Positions 8,434-16,164 of a DNA stretch of 38,493 bases are shown here, piece by piece. The translations under genes were made by a program, and so were the position numbers. Each line of letters starts with the position of its first letter. Position 1 is the stretch's first letter. The notes beneath the pieces are model-generated. The model searched no databases. It saw only the letters and a list, made by a program, of their open reading frames with translations, and had not been told where the DNA came from. This stretch comes from Tissierella sp. (GTDB lineage Bacteria; Bacillota; Clostridia; Tissierellales; Tissierellaceae), in contig JAAYGX010000096.1 in assembly GCA_012735585.1 (NCBI GenBank), forward strand, positions 1 through 38,493, given 5' to 3'.

Positions 8434-8883
8434 ATGTCTCATAGTTCTGTATCGCCTATTTATTTAGATAATAAGTGGGTTGAGTCAAAGTTACTTGAGG
8501 CTGAAGGGTATACAACAGAATTATCACCAATTGGAGATGGATTATTTAATGTTAATATCTATCCTGCAGGATCAGCTGCAGGCACTCTGGATGACTTTCT
8601 AACATTTGCCAAAGCATGCCTTGCAATATTACTATTACTTGTTAATATATTATTTGTGGCAAACATAATGTCCTCAATGAAAGGAACCATAGAAGTTGTT
8701 AGACTTCATGTGATGGCAAGCATTGTTTTAGGTCTTATTCCATTCATATATGCTCTATTACTCTATAAAAGATGGAATAGACTTAGAATTACTAATAAAC
8801 AAAGAATATCTTATTTTATAACAATGTGTACTGGATTTATTATGACACTTACGGTGATTATTCTGGAAATGTATAAGATGTAA
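8434..8883 (+). CDS. Small membrane protein of unknown function
   Basis: 149 aa, no family recognised. The N-terminal 55 residues are soluble and contain a YLDNKWVESKLLEAEGYTTELSPIGDGLF stretch. Three hydrophobic segments follow at about 58-78, 91-110 and 126-146. The start ATG 8434 has AAAGGAG 8 nt upstream, inside the suf terminator stem, so translation may depend on a separate short transcript or on opening of the hairpin. No clear promoter of its own is seen between sufU and this gene. Confidence 0.65.
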   Translation: MSHSSVSPIYLDNKWVESKLLEAEGYTTELSPIGDGLFNVNIYPAGSAAGTLDDFLTFAKACLAILLLLVNILFVANIMSSMKGTIEVVRLHVMASIVLGLIPFIYALLLYKRWNRLRITNKQRISYFITMCTGFIMTLTVIILEMYKM

Positions 8884-8911
8884 TAGGGGACTTTATCCTT
8901 GACCCCCTTCT

Positions 8912-8948
8912 AATCAATATTCATCGAGGCTATAGATATATTAGATAG
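8912..8948 (+). pseudogene. 3'-terminal relic of a homoserine dehydrogenase gene
   Basis: Positions 8912-8946 match 17160-17194, the 3' end of the intact homoserine dehydrogenase gene in this window, at 33 of 35 bases. Read in the matching frame the relic encodes INIHRGYRYIR followed by TAG (8946-8948), against INIHRGYKYIRGIRDE in the intact gene. Nothing upstream of it aligns by eye. This looks like the last trace of a deleted paralogue or a rearrangement scar. Confidence 0.55.
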
Positions 8949-8960
8949 TAGCGGTATTGG

Positions 8961-8989
8961 TTTACAAAAATCAAAAGTACAATTATAAT
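8961..8989 (+). promoter_or_regulatory. azlCD promoter
   Basis: TTTACA (8961-8966), a 17-bp spacer and a perfect TATAAT (8984-8989) precede azlC by about 35 bp. It probably drives azlC, azlD and the DsrE-like gene. Confidence 0.75.
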
Positions 8990-9023
8990 AATATGTGACA
9001 ACAGAGAAGAAGGAGAATAAGCA

Positions 9024-9803
9024 GTGGATATAAAAATGGATACATCAGAAGAAAATATTTGTCTACAAGAGAAATCAACGAATATAAATATAAAGCCATT
9101 TAAAGAAGGTATCAGAGATGGTATCCCTATTGCATTAGGTTATTTGGCAGTATCATTTACTTTAGGAATAGCAGCACGAAATGCTGGACTAACTACATTT
9201 CAGGGATTTTTAGCAGCCTTACTAACAAATGCATCAGCAGGTGGATATGCTGGCTTTTTATTAATTTCATCTGGGGGGACCTATTGGGAAATGGCAGTGG
9301 TTACAATGATTGCAAATGCAAGATATTTTTTAATGAGCTCTGCACTAAGTCAAAAACTAAGTCCTGATACACCTTTATATCATCGTTTTATTATAGGATA
9401 CGATGTAACAGATGAACTTTTTGGGATATCTATTGCTCAGAAGGGATGGTTGAACCCCTATTATTTTTATGGTGCAATGCTGGTAGCTTTACCAGCTTGG
9501 TCATTGGGAACGGCAATGGGGGTAACAGCAGGAAATATACTTTCTCCTAAGATTGTCAGTGCCTTAAGTGTAGCGCTGTATGGAATGTTTTTATTTATTA
9601 TAATACCACCAGCTAAAAAGGATCCTATAATAGGAGTACTAGTAGCCCTTAGCTTTATAGCAAGCTTTATCTCTGCAGAAATATCTTTTTTCAGTGGGAT
9701 ATCTAATGGGACTAAAATAATTATTTTAACAGTTGTAATTTCTGGACTAGCTGCTATATTTTTTCCAGTATCTGAACAGGAGGATGATGCAAATGGAGCG
9801 TAA
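9024..9803 (+). CDS. azlC: AzlC family branched-chain amino acid transporter, large subunit
   Basis: 259-aa polytopic inner-membrane protein that works with AzlD in branched-chain amino acid export. Family marks: FKEGIRDGIPIALGYLAVSFTLGIAARNAGLT at the N-terminus, LTNASAGGYAG, MIANARYFLMSSALSQKL and GYDVTDELFGIS. GTG 9024 is chosen over ATG 9036 because AAGGAGAA (9010-9017) is 6 nt upstream of it. azlD overlaps its 3' end. In an organism that ferments amino acids, export of excess branched-chain amino acids or of their products is plausible. Confidence 0.9.
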   Translation: MDIKMDTSEENICLQEKSTNINIKPFKEGIRDGIPIALGYLAVSFTLGIAARNAGLTTFQGFLAALLTNASAGGYAGFLLISSGGTYWEMAVVTMIANARYFLMSSALSQKLSPDTPLYHRFIIGYDVTDELFGISIAQKGWLNPYYFYGAMLVALPAWSLGTAMGVTAGNILSPKIVSALSVALYGMFLFIIIPPAKKDPIIGVLVALSFIASFISAEISFFSGISNGTKIIILTVVISGLAAIFFPVSEQEDDANGA

Positions 9804-10101
9804 TGTATACCTATATATATTAGTAATGGCAGCAGTAACTTATGTAATCCGCGTATTGCCATTAACATTAATTAGGAATCAAATAAATAACACTTTTGTA
9901 AAATCATTTTTATACTACGTTCCATATGTAACTTTAGCTGTAATGACCTTCCCAGCCATAATAAATGCAACCCAAATACCTGCTGCAGGTGCGATTGCCT
10001 TAATTGTAGGAATTGTATTAGCATGGAAGGGAGCCAGTCTTTTTCAAGTATCTATTTTATCCTGTGTAGTTGTATTTATGGTTGAAATGTTTCTGGTTTA
10101 A
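9793..10101 (+). CDS. azlD: AzlD family branched-chain amino acid transporter, small subunit
   Basis: 102-aa membrane protein of about four segments, partner of AzlC. The motif YVIRVLPLTLIRNQI, then the YVPYVTLAVMTFPAI segment, are AzlD hallmarks. ATGs at 9784, 9787 and 9793 are in frame; 9793 (MERNVYLYILV) is preferred because AGGAGG (9778-9783) lies 9 nt upstream. It overlaps azlC by 11 bp, typical for this obligate pair. Confidence 0.9.
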   Translation: MERNVYLYILVMAAVTYVIRVLPLTLIRNQINNTFVKSFLYYVPYVTLAVMTFPAIINATQIPAAGAIALIVGIVLAWKGASLFQVSILSCVVVFMVEMFLV

Positions 10102-10152
10102 TAATAGAAATTGGGTATATGGTTATTAAATCATATAGAAAAGAGGGATCTT

Positions 10153-10491
10153 ATGAAAAAGGTATTATTTTATGGAATGACTGGAGAAAAGATGTGCTTT
10201 CAACATATTTTAATGAATGGATTAGACTTACATTCATCAGGTGAAGAAGTAAAGATAATATTTGAAGGGGCTTCTGTTAAATTGGTACCTATATTTGAAG
10301 AAGAGAATAATCCATTGTATAAGAAGGCCAAAGAAGCGAGAATAATTGCAGGAGTATGCCTAGCATGTTCAAAGATTTTGGGCGTATATGATGAAATCGC
10401 TAAATCAGGATTAACTATGTTAGATGACATGTCTGGTCATGCGGGGATGAAAAGCTACATAAATCAGGGATACGAAGTTATAAGTATGTAG
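10153..10491 (+). CDS. DsrE-like small cytoplasmic protein
   Basis: 112 aa. The pattern MKKVLFYGMTGEKMCFQHILMNGLDL, VKIIFEGASVKLVPIFEE and RIIAGVCLACSKILGV matches DsrE/DsrF-like proteins, whose fold carries sulfur in some members. Conserved-looking cysteines lie in EKMCFQH and CLACSK. The frame is open from 10111, but ATG 10153 follows AGAGGGA and gives the canonical N-terminus. It lies about 50 bp after azlD and just before the selenium-dependent prd cluster. A role in sulfur or selenium handling is possible but unproven. Confidence 0.65.
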   Translation: MKKVLFYGMTGEKMCFQHILMNGLDLHSSGEEVKIIFEGASVKLVPIFEEENNPLYKKAKEARIIAGVCLACSKILGVYDEIAKSGLTMLDDMSGHAGMKSYINQGYEVISM

Positions 10492-10569
10492 TAACTTTAT
10501 GATAGACCATAAATTCATAAATGATTTTTTAAATTAATCTATATTTAGTCTTAGATTTTATAAACATAA

Positions 10570-10599
10570 TTGTGCATCAATACATAAATATGGTAGAAT
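10570..10599 (+). promoter_or_regulatory. Candidate prd operon promoter
   Basis: TTGTGC (10570-10575), an 18-bp spacer and TAGAAT (10594-10599) precede prdC by about 40 bp. I looked for a sigma-54 -24/-12 element (GG-N10-GC type), since PrdR of C. difficile is of the sigma-54 activator class, and saw none convincing here. Confidence 0.45.
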
Positions 10600-10639
10600 A
10601 AAATTGACTGTAAAATACTTCAAGTAGGAGGGACAATAT

Positions 10640-11938
10640 ATGGGACTGTATGTTATTCCACTAAGACAACATATAGGTGCTCCTTGTGTGCCAAATGTTA
10701 GCGAAGGGGAAAAGGTTTTCAGGGGACAGTGTATTGCAGAGCCAAATGGACTTGGTGCAAAGATACATGCAAGTGTATCTGGAAGGGTAGTAAAAATAAC
10801 AGAAGGAGACATAAAGATAGAAGGGGAATTTACAGAAGATGAAGATTACATAAAAATAAAGAAATGTGATTCAATAGCAGATACTGCTTTTGAAGCTGGG
10901 ATCGTTGGTGCTGGTGGAGCAGGTTTTCCCACACATATAAAGTTAAAATCGGAAATTCCAGATGGTTTTGTTATAGCAAATTGTGTAGAATGTGAACCGA
11001 TCTTAAACCACAATATAGCCCTAATAGAAGAAGATCCAGGGCTAATTGTAAGGGGACTTCAATATGCCATGGAAGCTACAAAAGCACCAACTGGATATAT
11101 AGCTATAAAATCTAAGAATAAAAAAGCCATAGAATCATTAAAAAAAGAAATTGAAGACTTAAAAAATATCCACATAAAGGAATTGGGAGATATATATCCT
11201 GTAGGTGAAGAAAGAGCAATAATTCATGAAATATTTAATCTATGGTTAACTCCTGAACAACTCCCTATGGAAGCAAAATCCGTAGTTATGAATGGAGAAA
11301 CCTTAGCAAATCTAGCAAGGGCTGTAGAGGATCGGAAACCTGTAATAGACAAGGATATTACTGTGGCAGGAAAATTAAAATCTGGTAAAGACTCCAATAT
11401 ATTTTTTCAAGTTCCTATTGGAACATCAATAGCTAGTCTTATTGAACAATGTGGAGGAATAGATGGGGAGTTTGGGGAAATCGTCATAGGTGGTCCATAT
11501 ACAGGGAAGGCTGGAGATATAGACAATGCTGTAGTTACAAAGATATCCGGTGGAGCCATAGTTACTATTCCATTACCTGAGTTTGGAGGTCCTTTAGGCC
11601 TTTTAGTCTGTGCATGTGGTGCCGATGAAAATAGACTTAAGAGTATAGCAGGGAAAATGAAGGCGGAAGTTGTAGCTACTACCAATTGTAAAAACCTAGT
11701 AGAAATTAGGGGGGCAAATAAATGCTTAACGCCAGGAGAATGTCCTGGGCAAGTTCAAGCAGTTATGGAACTTAAAAGAAAAGGTGCAGAAAGGATTTTA
11801 ATAGCTAATTGTAGTGACTGTACAAATACTGTGATGAGTTGTGCACCTGATTTGAAAATACCAGTATATCATCATACGGACCATATATTCAGAACTGTGG
11901 ATCATGAATTAAGTAGGAGACTTTCATTGGAAGACTAA
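10640..11938 (+). CDS. prdC: PrdC, RnfC-like electron-transfer protein of proline reductase
   Basis: 432 aa. It resembles RnfC/NuoF-type flavoproteins and is thought to pass electrons from NADH to the D-proline reductase complex. An N-terminal barrel-sandwich region (residues 1-60, IPLRQHIGAPCVPNVSEGEKV) is followed by the nucleotide/flavin-binding VGAGGAGFPTHIKL and NCVECEPILNHN. C-terminal cysteine clusters are KCLTPGECPGQ and NCSDCTNTVMSCAP. PrdC of some clostridia is a selenoprotein; here the frame contains only cysteine codons and no internal UGA. ATG 10640 follows AGGAGGG (10626-10632). First gene of the operon, 13 nt before prdA. Confidence 0.92.
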   Translation: MGLYVIPLRQHIGAPCVPNVSEGEKVFRGQCIAEPNGLGAKIHASVSGRVVKITEGDIKIEGEFTEDEDYIKIKKCDSIADTAFEAGIVGAGGAGFPTHIKLKSEIPDGFVIANCVECEPILNHNIALIEEDPGLIVRGLQYAMEATKAPTGYIAIKSKNKKAIESLKKEIEDLKNIHIKELGDIYPVGEERAIIHEIFNLWLTPEQLPMEAKSVVMNGETLANLARAVEDRKPVIDKDITVAGKLKSGKDSNIFFQVPIGTSIASLIEQCGGIDGEFGEIVIGGPYTGKAGDIDNAVVTKISGGAIVTIPLPEFGGPLGLLVCACGADENRLKSIAGKMKAEVVATTNCKNLVEIRGANKCLTPGECPGQVQAVMELKRKGAERILIANCSDCTNTVMSCAPDLKIPVYHHTDHIFRTVDHELSRRLSLED

Positions 11939-11951
11939 AGGGGGTTAGGAA

Positions 11952-13931
11952 ATGTCATTAACTATTGAACAAGTAGAAAAATTTAAAAAAGAGGTAGCTG
12001 TTCTATGTTGTAGATTAAAAGAGGGGTCGATTATAGATGAAAGTCATCTTGAAGATCCGACAATATTACCAGAACTTGTAGATTCAGGCCTACTCACCAT
12101 ACCAAAAAACTGTGCAAGGATTGGTCAAGTAATAGGAGCTAAGTTACTTAAGACTCTAGATGCACTTACTCCTATTAGCTCAGATGTAGTAGAGGGTATA
12201 AAGGAGATGGATTTATCTAATGAAGGTATTACTGAAGATGAAATCTTTGACTTAGATCAAAAAGCAGTTTTAAAATATAATATGAAATTTGGAGATGTGA
12301 TAAAGGCTTCGGATTTGGAGAATCCAATGAACTTCGAAAAGATGGAGGATTCACTACTAATTAAACTTAGTGAGAAAGTCCTAACAAGGGGAGAGGTAAT
12401 TGGTAAAAAACTAAATAAGGATACAGTAGCCTTAACGCCAATTTTACCTGAAATGATAGAAGGATATAAGGCAACAGAAAAATTAGAAACAACCCCAATG
12501 GATACAAACAATGGAAGTATACTAAAAATAAAAATTGCAGAAGGTAAAGGAATTGATATAGAAATTCCTATGGGAGGATATATAGGGCATGCTTCCACTA
12601 TAATAAATAAAGAAAAAATGGCAGAAAAACCAGTGGAAATACCTCCTAAGGAGATTAGAAGACTTACTAAGAAATATTTTGAAATACATAATGTTATATT
12701 TGGTAAAGAAACCAAGATTGAAGGAAAAACCTTATATATTAGGGAGAACATTGGCGAAGATGCACTGAAAGTAGATAAGTTGGTTAAGGAAATTAAGGTG
12801 GATATTATAGGACCTGATAGATACAAGGAATATTCAGAAACCATAATGGATGTTCAACCAATTGCTACAAAAGAAGAAGGGGATAAATTAGGCACTGGAA
12901 CTACTAGGGTATTAGATGGAGTAATAATGATAGTAACTGGAACAGATGAAAATGGTGTTCAAATAGGTGAGTTTGGTTCATCTGAAGGTATTCTTGAAGA
13001 AAATGTAATGTGGGGAAGACCAGGTGCTCCAGATAAAGGAGAAATCCTTATAAAGACAGAAGTTGTAATTAAAGAACACACCAATATGGAAAGACCAGGA
13101 CCTTTGGCTGCTCATAAAGCTACAGATTTCATAACTAGTGAAATTAGAGAAGCACTGAAGAAACTAGATGAAAAATTAGTATCTAGGGAGGAAGAATTTA
13201 TTCAATTAAGGAGACCGGGCAAAAAGAAAATAGTAATAGTTAAAGAAATTATGGGACAAGGGGCTATGCATGATAATTTAATACTTCCAATAGAACCAGT
13301 TGGCGTAATAGGTGGAAAACCAAATGTTGATTTGGGCAATCTACCAATAGTATTGTCGCCTCTAGAAATACTAGATGGTTCAATACATGCACTTACTTGT
13401 ATAGGACCTGCCAGCAAAGAGTGTTCAAGACATTATTTTAGGGAGCCACTCATAATAGAAGCATTAAAAGATGAGGAAATTGACCTATGCGGCGTTATCC
13501 TAGTTGGTAGTCCACAGATTAACTCGGAAAAGTTCTATGTATCAGAAAGAGTAGGAATGACAGTAGAAGCTATGGACGTAGATGGGGCTGTGGTCACAAC
13601 AGAGGGTTTTGGAAATAACCATATAGACTTTGCCAGTCATATTGAACAAATAGGCATGAGGGACATATCTGTGGTAGGAGCTTCCTTCTGTGCAGTACAA
13701 GGTGCCTTAGTAGTAGGAAATAAATATATGACCAATATGATAGACTTAAACAAAACAGAAGAAGGAATAGAAAATGAAGTCCTTGCTTGCAACACTTTGA
13801 CCGGGGAAGACGGCCTAAGGATATTAGCCATGTTAAAAGCTATTATGAATGGAGAGGAAGTCCTGGCCCCTGAAAGAAAGTGGAATCCAGAAGTCAAAGA
13901 AAATAATTTGCGACTGATAGGCAAAAATTAG
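11952..13931 (+). CDS. prdA: D-proline reductase proprotein PrdA
   Basis: 659 aa, precursor of two subunits of the pyruvoyl- and selenium-dependent D-proline reductase (D-proline to 5-aminovalerate). PrdA is known to self-cleave before a cysteine that becomes the pyruvoyl group. The best candidate here is C483 in SIHALTCIGPASKE, which would give products of about 482 and 177 residues; this position is my inference from motif and position. Family stretches include MGGYIGHASTI, GTGTTRVLDGVIMIVTG, MERPGPLAAHKATDFIT and VVGASFCAVQGALV. ATG 11952 follows GGGGGTTAGGA. It sits between prdC and a small linked gene, all on one strand with short gaps. Confidence 0.95.
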   Translation: MSLTIEQVEKFKKEVAVLCCRLKEGSIIDESHLEDPTILPELVDSGLLTIPKNCARIGQVIGAKLLKTLDALTPISSDVVEGIKEMDLSNEGITEDEIFDLDQKAVLKYNMKFGDVIKASDLENPMNFEKMEDSLLIKLSEKVLTRGEVIGKKLNKDTVALTPILPEMIEGYKATEKLETTPMDTNNGSILKIKIAEGKGIDIEIPMGGYIGHASTIINKEKMAEKPVEIPPKEIRRLTKKYFEIHNVIFGKETKIEGKTLYIRENIGEDALKVDKLVKEIKVDIIGPDRYKEYSETIMDVQPIATKEEGDKLGTGTTRVLDGVIMIVTGTDENGVQIGEFGSSEGILEENVMWGRPGAPDKGEILIKTEVVIKEHTNMERPGPLAAHKATDFITSEIREALKKLDEKLVSREEEFIQLRRPGKKKIVIVKEIMGQGAMHDNLILPIEPVGVIGGKPNVDLGNLPIVLSPLEILDGSIHALTCIGPASKECSRHYFREPLIIEALKDEEIDLCGVILVGSPQINSEKFYVSERVGMTVEAMDVDGAVVTTEGFGNNHIDFASHIEQIGMRDISVVGASFCAVQGALVVGNKYMTNMIDLNKTEEGIENEVLACNTLTGEDGLRILAMLKAIMNGEEVLAPERKWNPEVKENNLRLIGKN

Positions 13932-13939
13932 GTGTATGT

Positions 13940-14182
13940 ATGAAATATATAGACCAAGTAAGATATTTAGAAGGTATCATCGTAGAGATTTCTGATGGTG
14001 CTGTCAGTATAGATTTTAAAGGTAGAATGGGATTTTTAAAGATCCCCATGCGTATGTTAATCACAGATTATCCACTTGAGATAGGGCAAGAAGTTTGTCT
14101 TAATATGAGTTATGTAGAAGTTGTAAGCCCTATACCAAATGGGAAGTATATAAGTAATTTAGACAAGAAGGAGGTAGAATAG
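13940..14182 (+). CDS. Small conserved protein between prdA and prdB
   Basis: 80 aa, start ATG 13940, whose AGGTG ribosome site overlaps the prdA stop. The sequence (GIIVEISDGAVSIDFKGRMGFLKIPMRMLITDYPLEIGQEVCLNMSYVEV) looks like a small beta-barrel with one cysteine. I recall a small protein family with clostridial locus-style names at this place in other proline reductase clusters, but its function is not known to me. The position inside the operon, 2 nt before prdB, suggests a role in maturation or assembly of the reductase. Confidence 0.75.
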   Translation: MKYIDQVRYLEGIIVEISDGAVSIDFKGRMGFLKIPMRMLITDYPLEIGQEVCLNMSYVEVVSPIPNGKYISNLDKKEVE

Positions 14183-14184
14183 AT

Positions 14185-14904
14185 ATGGCAGTAGTTAAAG
14201 GATTACAATCTGAAATATTTGTACCGATTACACCACCACCTGTGTGGACCCATGTAACTAAAGAGTTAAAAGATATGAATATTGCCTTGGTTACAGCAGC
14301 TGGAGTACATAGAAAATCAGATGAAAGATTTAATCTTTCAGGAGATTTTACATTTAGGGAGATACCTGATACTTCTCCATCTAGTGAATTAATGGTATCC
14401 CATGGTGGTTATGATAATGCTGATGTTAACAAGGATATTAACTGTATGTTTCCCATAGATAGACTACATGAGCTGGCAGAAGAAGGCTTTATAAAATCTA
14501 TCGCACCAGTGCATATTGGATTTATGGGTGGTGGTGGAAACCAGGAAAAGTTTGAAAAAGAAACAGGACCAAAGATTGCAGAGGTATTAAAGGAAGAAGG
14601 GGTAGATGCTGTACTTATGACAGCAGGCTGAGGTACTTGCCACCGCTCTGCCGTGATTGTGCAGAGAGAGATTGAGGATGCAGGTATACCAACTATAATT
14701 ATAGCTGCTCTCCCGCCAGTAGTAAGACAAAGTGGTACCCCTAGGGCAGTTGCTCCATTGGTACCAATGGGTGCAAATGCAGGTGCTCCTAATGATGCGG
14801 AAATGCAATATAATATTTGTAGAGATGCTTTAATAAACTTAGTTGAGATTGATTCAGCAGGAAAGATCGTTACACTACCTTATGAATATATAGCAAAAGT
14901 TTGA
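14185..14904 (+). CDS. prdB: D-proline reductase selenoprotein subunit PrdB (UGA = selenocysteine)
   Basis: 239 aa when UGA 14629-14631 is read as selenocysteine (residue 149). This subunit supplies the catalytic selenol for D-proline reduction. The frame continues without break across the UGA: TAG-Sec-GTCHRSAVIVQREIE, then ALPPVVRQSGTPRAVAPLVPMGANAGAP, which is typical PrdB. An ordinary ORF caller would split it into 14185-14631 and 14653-14904. A hairpin suited to be the SECIS element follows the UGA. Start ATG 14185 is preceded by AAGGAGG. The length agrees with known PrdB proteins of about 240 aa. Confidence 0.95.
14632..14672 (+). promoter_or_regulatory. Candidate bacterial SECIS hairpin of prdB
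   Basis: Fourteen nt after the UGA a perfect 6-bp stem forms, CTCTGC (14646-14651) with GCAGAG (14661-14666), capped by a 9-nt loop (CGTGATTGT). Distance and small apical loop fit the bacterial SECIS bound by SelB inside the coding region. Exact lower-stem pairing was not computed. Confidence 0.65.
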
Positions 14905-14916
14905 TGGAGGAAAGTT

Positions 14917-15924
14917 ATGGAACTTGGTAAAGGATTATTTGCCATTGATTCTCACACAATGGGTGAGCCAAATAGAACTATTGTTGATGGATTACCAACT
15001 ATATATGGAGATACTATGGTAGAGAAAAAGAAGTATCTAGAAAATAATTTAGATTATATTAGAACATCCTTGATGCACGAACCTAGAGGACACAAGGATA
15101 TGTTTGGATCTATAATCACCTCCCCTACGGTGGCAGAGGCTGATTTAGGTATAATATTTATGGACGGTGCTGGATATTTAAATATGTGTGGCCATGGCAC
15201 CATAGGGGCTGCTACCATTGCAGTAGAAACCAAGATGGTAGAAGTTATAGAACCAATTACTAATATAATACTAGAGACACCAGCTGGATTAGTGAAAGCT
15301 AAAGTAAAGGTTCAAAATGGTAAAGTCCAAGAGGTTTCAGTAGTTAATGTCACATCATTTCTATATAAAAAAGATGCACAGGTACAACTTCCAGAAGTAG
15401 GCAAAGTAACTTTTGATATAGCCTTTGGAGGATCCTTCTTTGCAATAGTAAAAGACAGTGAACTAAAACTAAAGATAGATCCAGAGAAAGTTAATATAAT
15501 TGCAGAAAGAGCAATAAAGCTAAGGGAGATTATCAATAAAGAAATAAAAATACAACATCCAATAAAACCTTATATAAATACAGTGGACTTAGTAGAGATT
15601 TATGGTGAAGCCAAAAGTCCTGATGCAGATTTACAAAATGTAGTAGTATTTGGATCTGGCCAAATCGACAGATCACCTTGCGGAACCGGTACAAGTGCAA
15701 AAATGGCCACATTATATGCTAAAGGTCAGTTGGAAATAAATGAGACATTTATATATGAAAGTATTATCAATACAAAGTTTAAAGGCAGGGTTTTAGAAGA
15801 GACAAAAATTGGAGAATTTAAAGCTATAATACCTGAGATAACTGGTTCAGCATATATTATTGGATTCAATCATATTGTAGTAGACGATAATGATCCAGTA
15901 AAATATGGTTTTTCCATAAAATAA
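14917..15924 (+). CDS. prdF: Proline racemase PrdF
   Basis: 335 aa, cofactor-independent racemase that turns L-proline into D-proline, the substrate of PrdAB. Both catalytic cysteines are present: C91 in NMCGHGTIGA and C255 in DRSPCGTGTSAK. The N-terminal IDSHTMGEPNRTIVDGLP is the family signature. 4-Hydroxyproline 2-epimerases share this fold, but the context inside a prd cluster favours proline racemase. ATG 14917 follows GATGGAGG and lies 12 nt after prdB. The operon ends here with a terminator. Confidence 0.93.
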   Translation: MELGKGLFAIDSHTMGEPNRTIVDGLPTIYGDTMVEKKKYLENNLDYIRTSLMHEPRGHKDMFGSIITSPTVAEADLGIIFMDGAGYLNMCGHGTIGAATIAVETKMVEVIEPITNIILETPAGLVKAKVKVQNGKVQEVSVVNVTSFLYKKDAQVQLPEVGKVTFDIAFGGSFFAIVKDSELKLKIDPEKVNIIAERAIKLREIINKEIKIQHPIKPYINTVDLVEIYGEAKSPDADLQNVVVFGSGQIDRSPCGTGTSAKMATLYAKGQLEINETFIYESIINTKFKGRVLEETKIGEFKAIIPEITGSAYIIGFNHIVVDDNDPVKYGFSIK

Positions 15925-15935
15925 GATTCAATCAC

Positions 15936-15961
15936 AAGGCTCTCTACTTGGAGAGTCTTTA
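15936..15961 (+). terminator. prd operon terminator
   Basis: A 9-bp stem with one G-U pair (AAGGCTCTC 15936-15944 with GAGAGTCTT 15951-15959) and a 6-nt loop. The T-tail is short, so termination may be partial. Confidence 0.6.
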
Positions 15962-15987
15962 AGTATGAGACAGAAGGTCATGTGGAG

Positions 15988-16087
15988 ATCACTGAAAAAG
16001 TTAATTATGTCATCCTGAACGTCAGTGAAGGATCTTGAGCTTGCCAGACCTTAGAATGACAATAAAAAATGATATTTTTTTAGTGGT
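15988..16087. repeat. Palindromic MITE-like repeat, copy 1
   Basis: About 100 bp with imperfect inverted ends (ATCACTGAAAAA and TTTTTTAGTGGT). The core is TGTCATCCTGA ... GTGAAGGATCTTGA (16025-16038) ... AGAATGACA (16053-16061). The same 14-mer and the AGAATGACA end recur in the repeat at 36580-36768. It fills most of the gap between the prd terminator and the next promoter. It has no coding capacity. Confidence 0.7.
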
Positions 16088-16099
16088 GGCGGTCGGGAG

Positions 16100-16128
16100 T
16101 TGTGTCCCACTTAAATAATTGATAAGAT
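16100..16128 (+). promoter_or_regulatory. Promoter of the homoserine dehydrogenase operon
   Basis: TTGTGT (16100-16105), a 17-bp spacer and TAAGAT (16123-16128), about 37 bp before the ATG at 16165. Confidence 0.6.
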
Positions 16129-16164
16129 ATTATGTGGAAGATGATAACAAAAGGGTGGGATATA

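Noticed and set aside
12257-12844. 195-aa minus-strand ORF inside prdA
   Set aside because: It is a shadow of the well-supported prdA frame with no ribosome site and hydrophobic low-complexity composition; the same applies to the other long minus-strand frames inside + strand genes.
14185-14631. Two separate short genes (14185-14631 and 14653-14904), or a nonsense-broken prdB
   Set aside because: The frame and family similarity continue across the UGA, the site is the known selenocysteine position of PrdB, and a SECIS-like hairpin follows.
14917-15924. 4-Hydroxyproline 2-epimerase
   Set aside because: The fold and both cysteines would fit, but its place directly after prdB in a D-proline reductase operon favours proline racemase.
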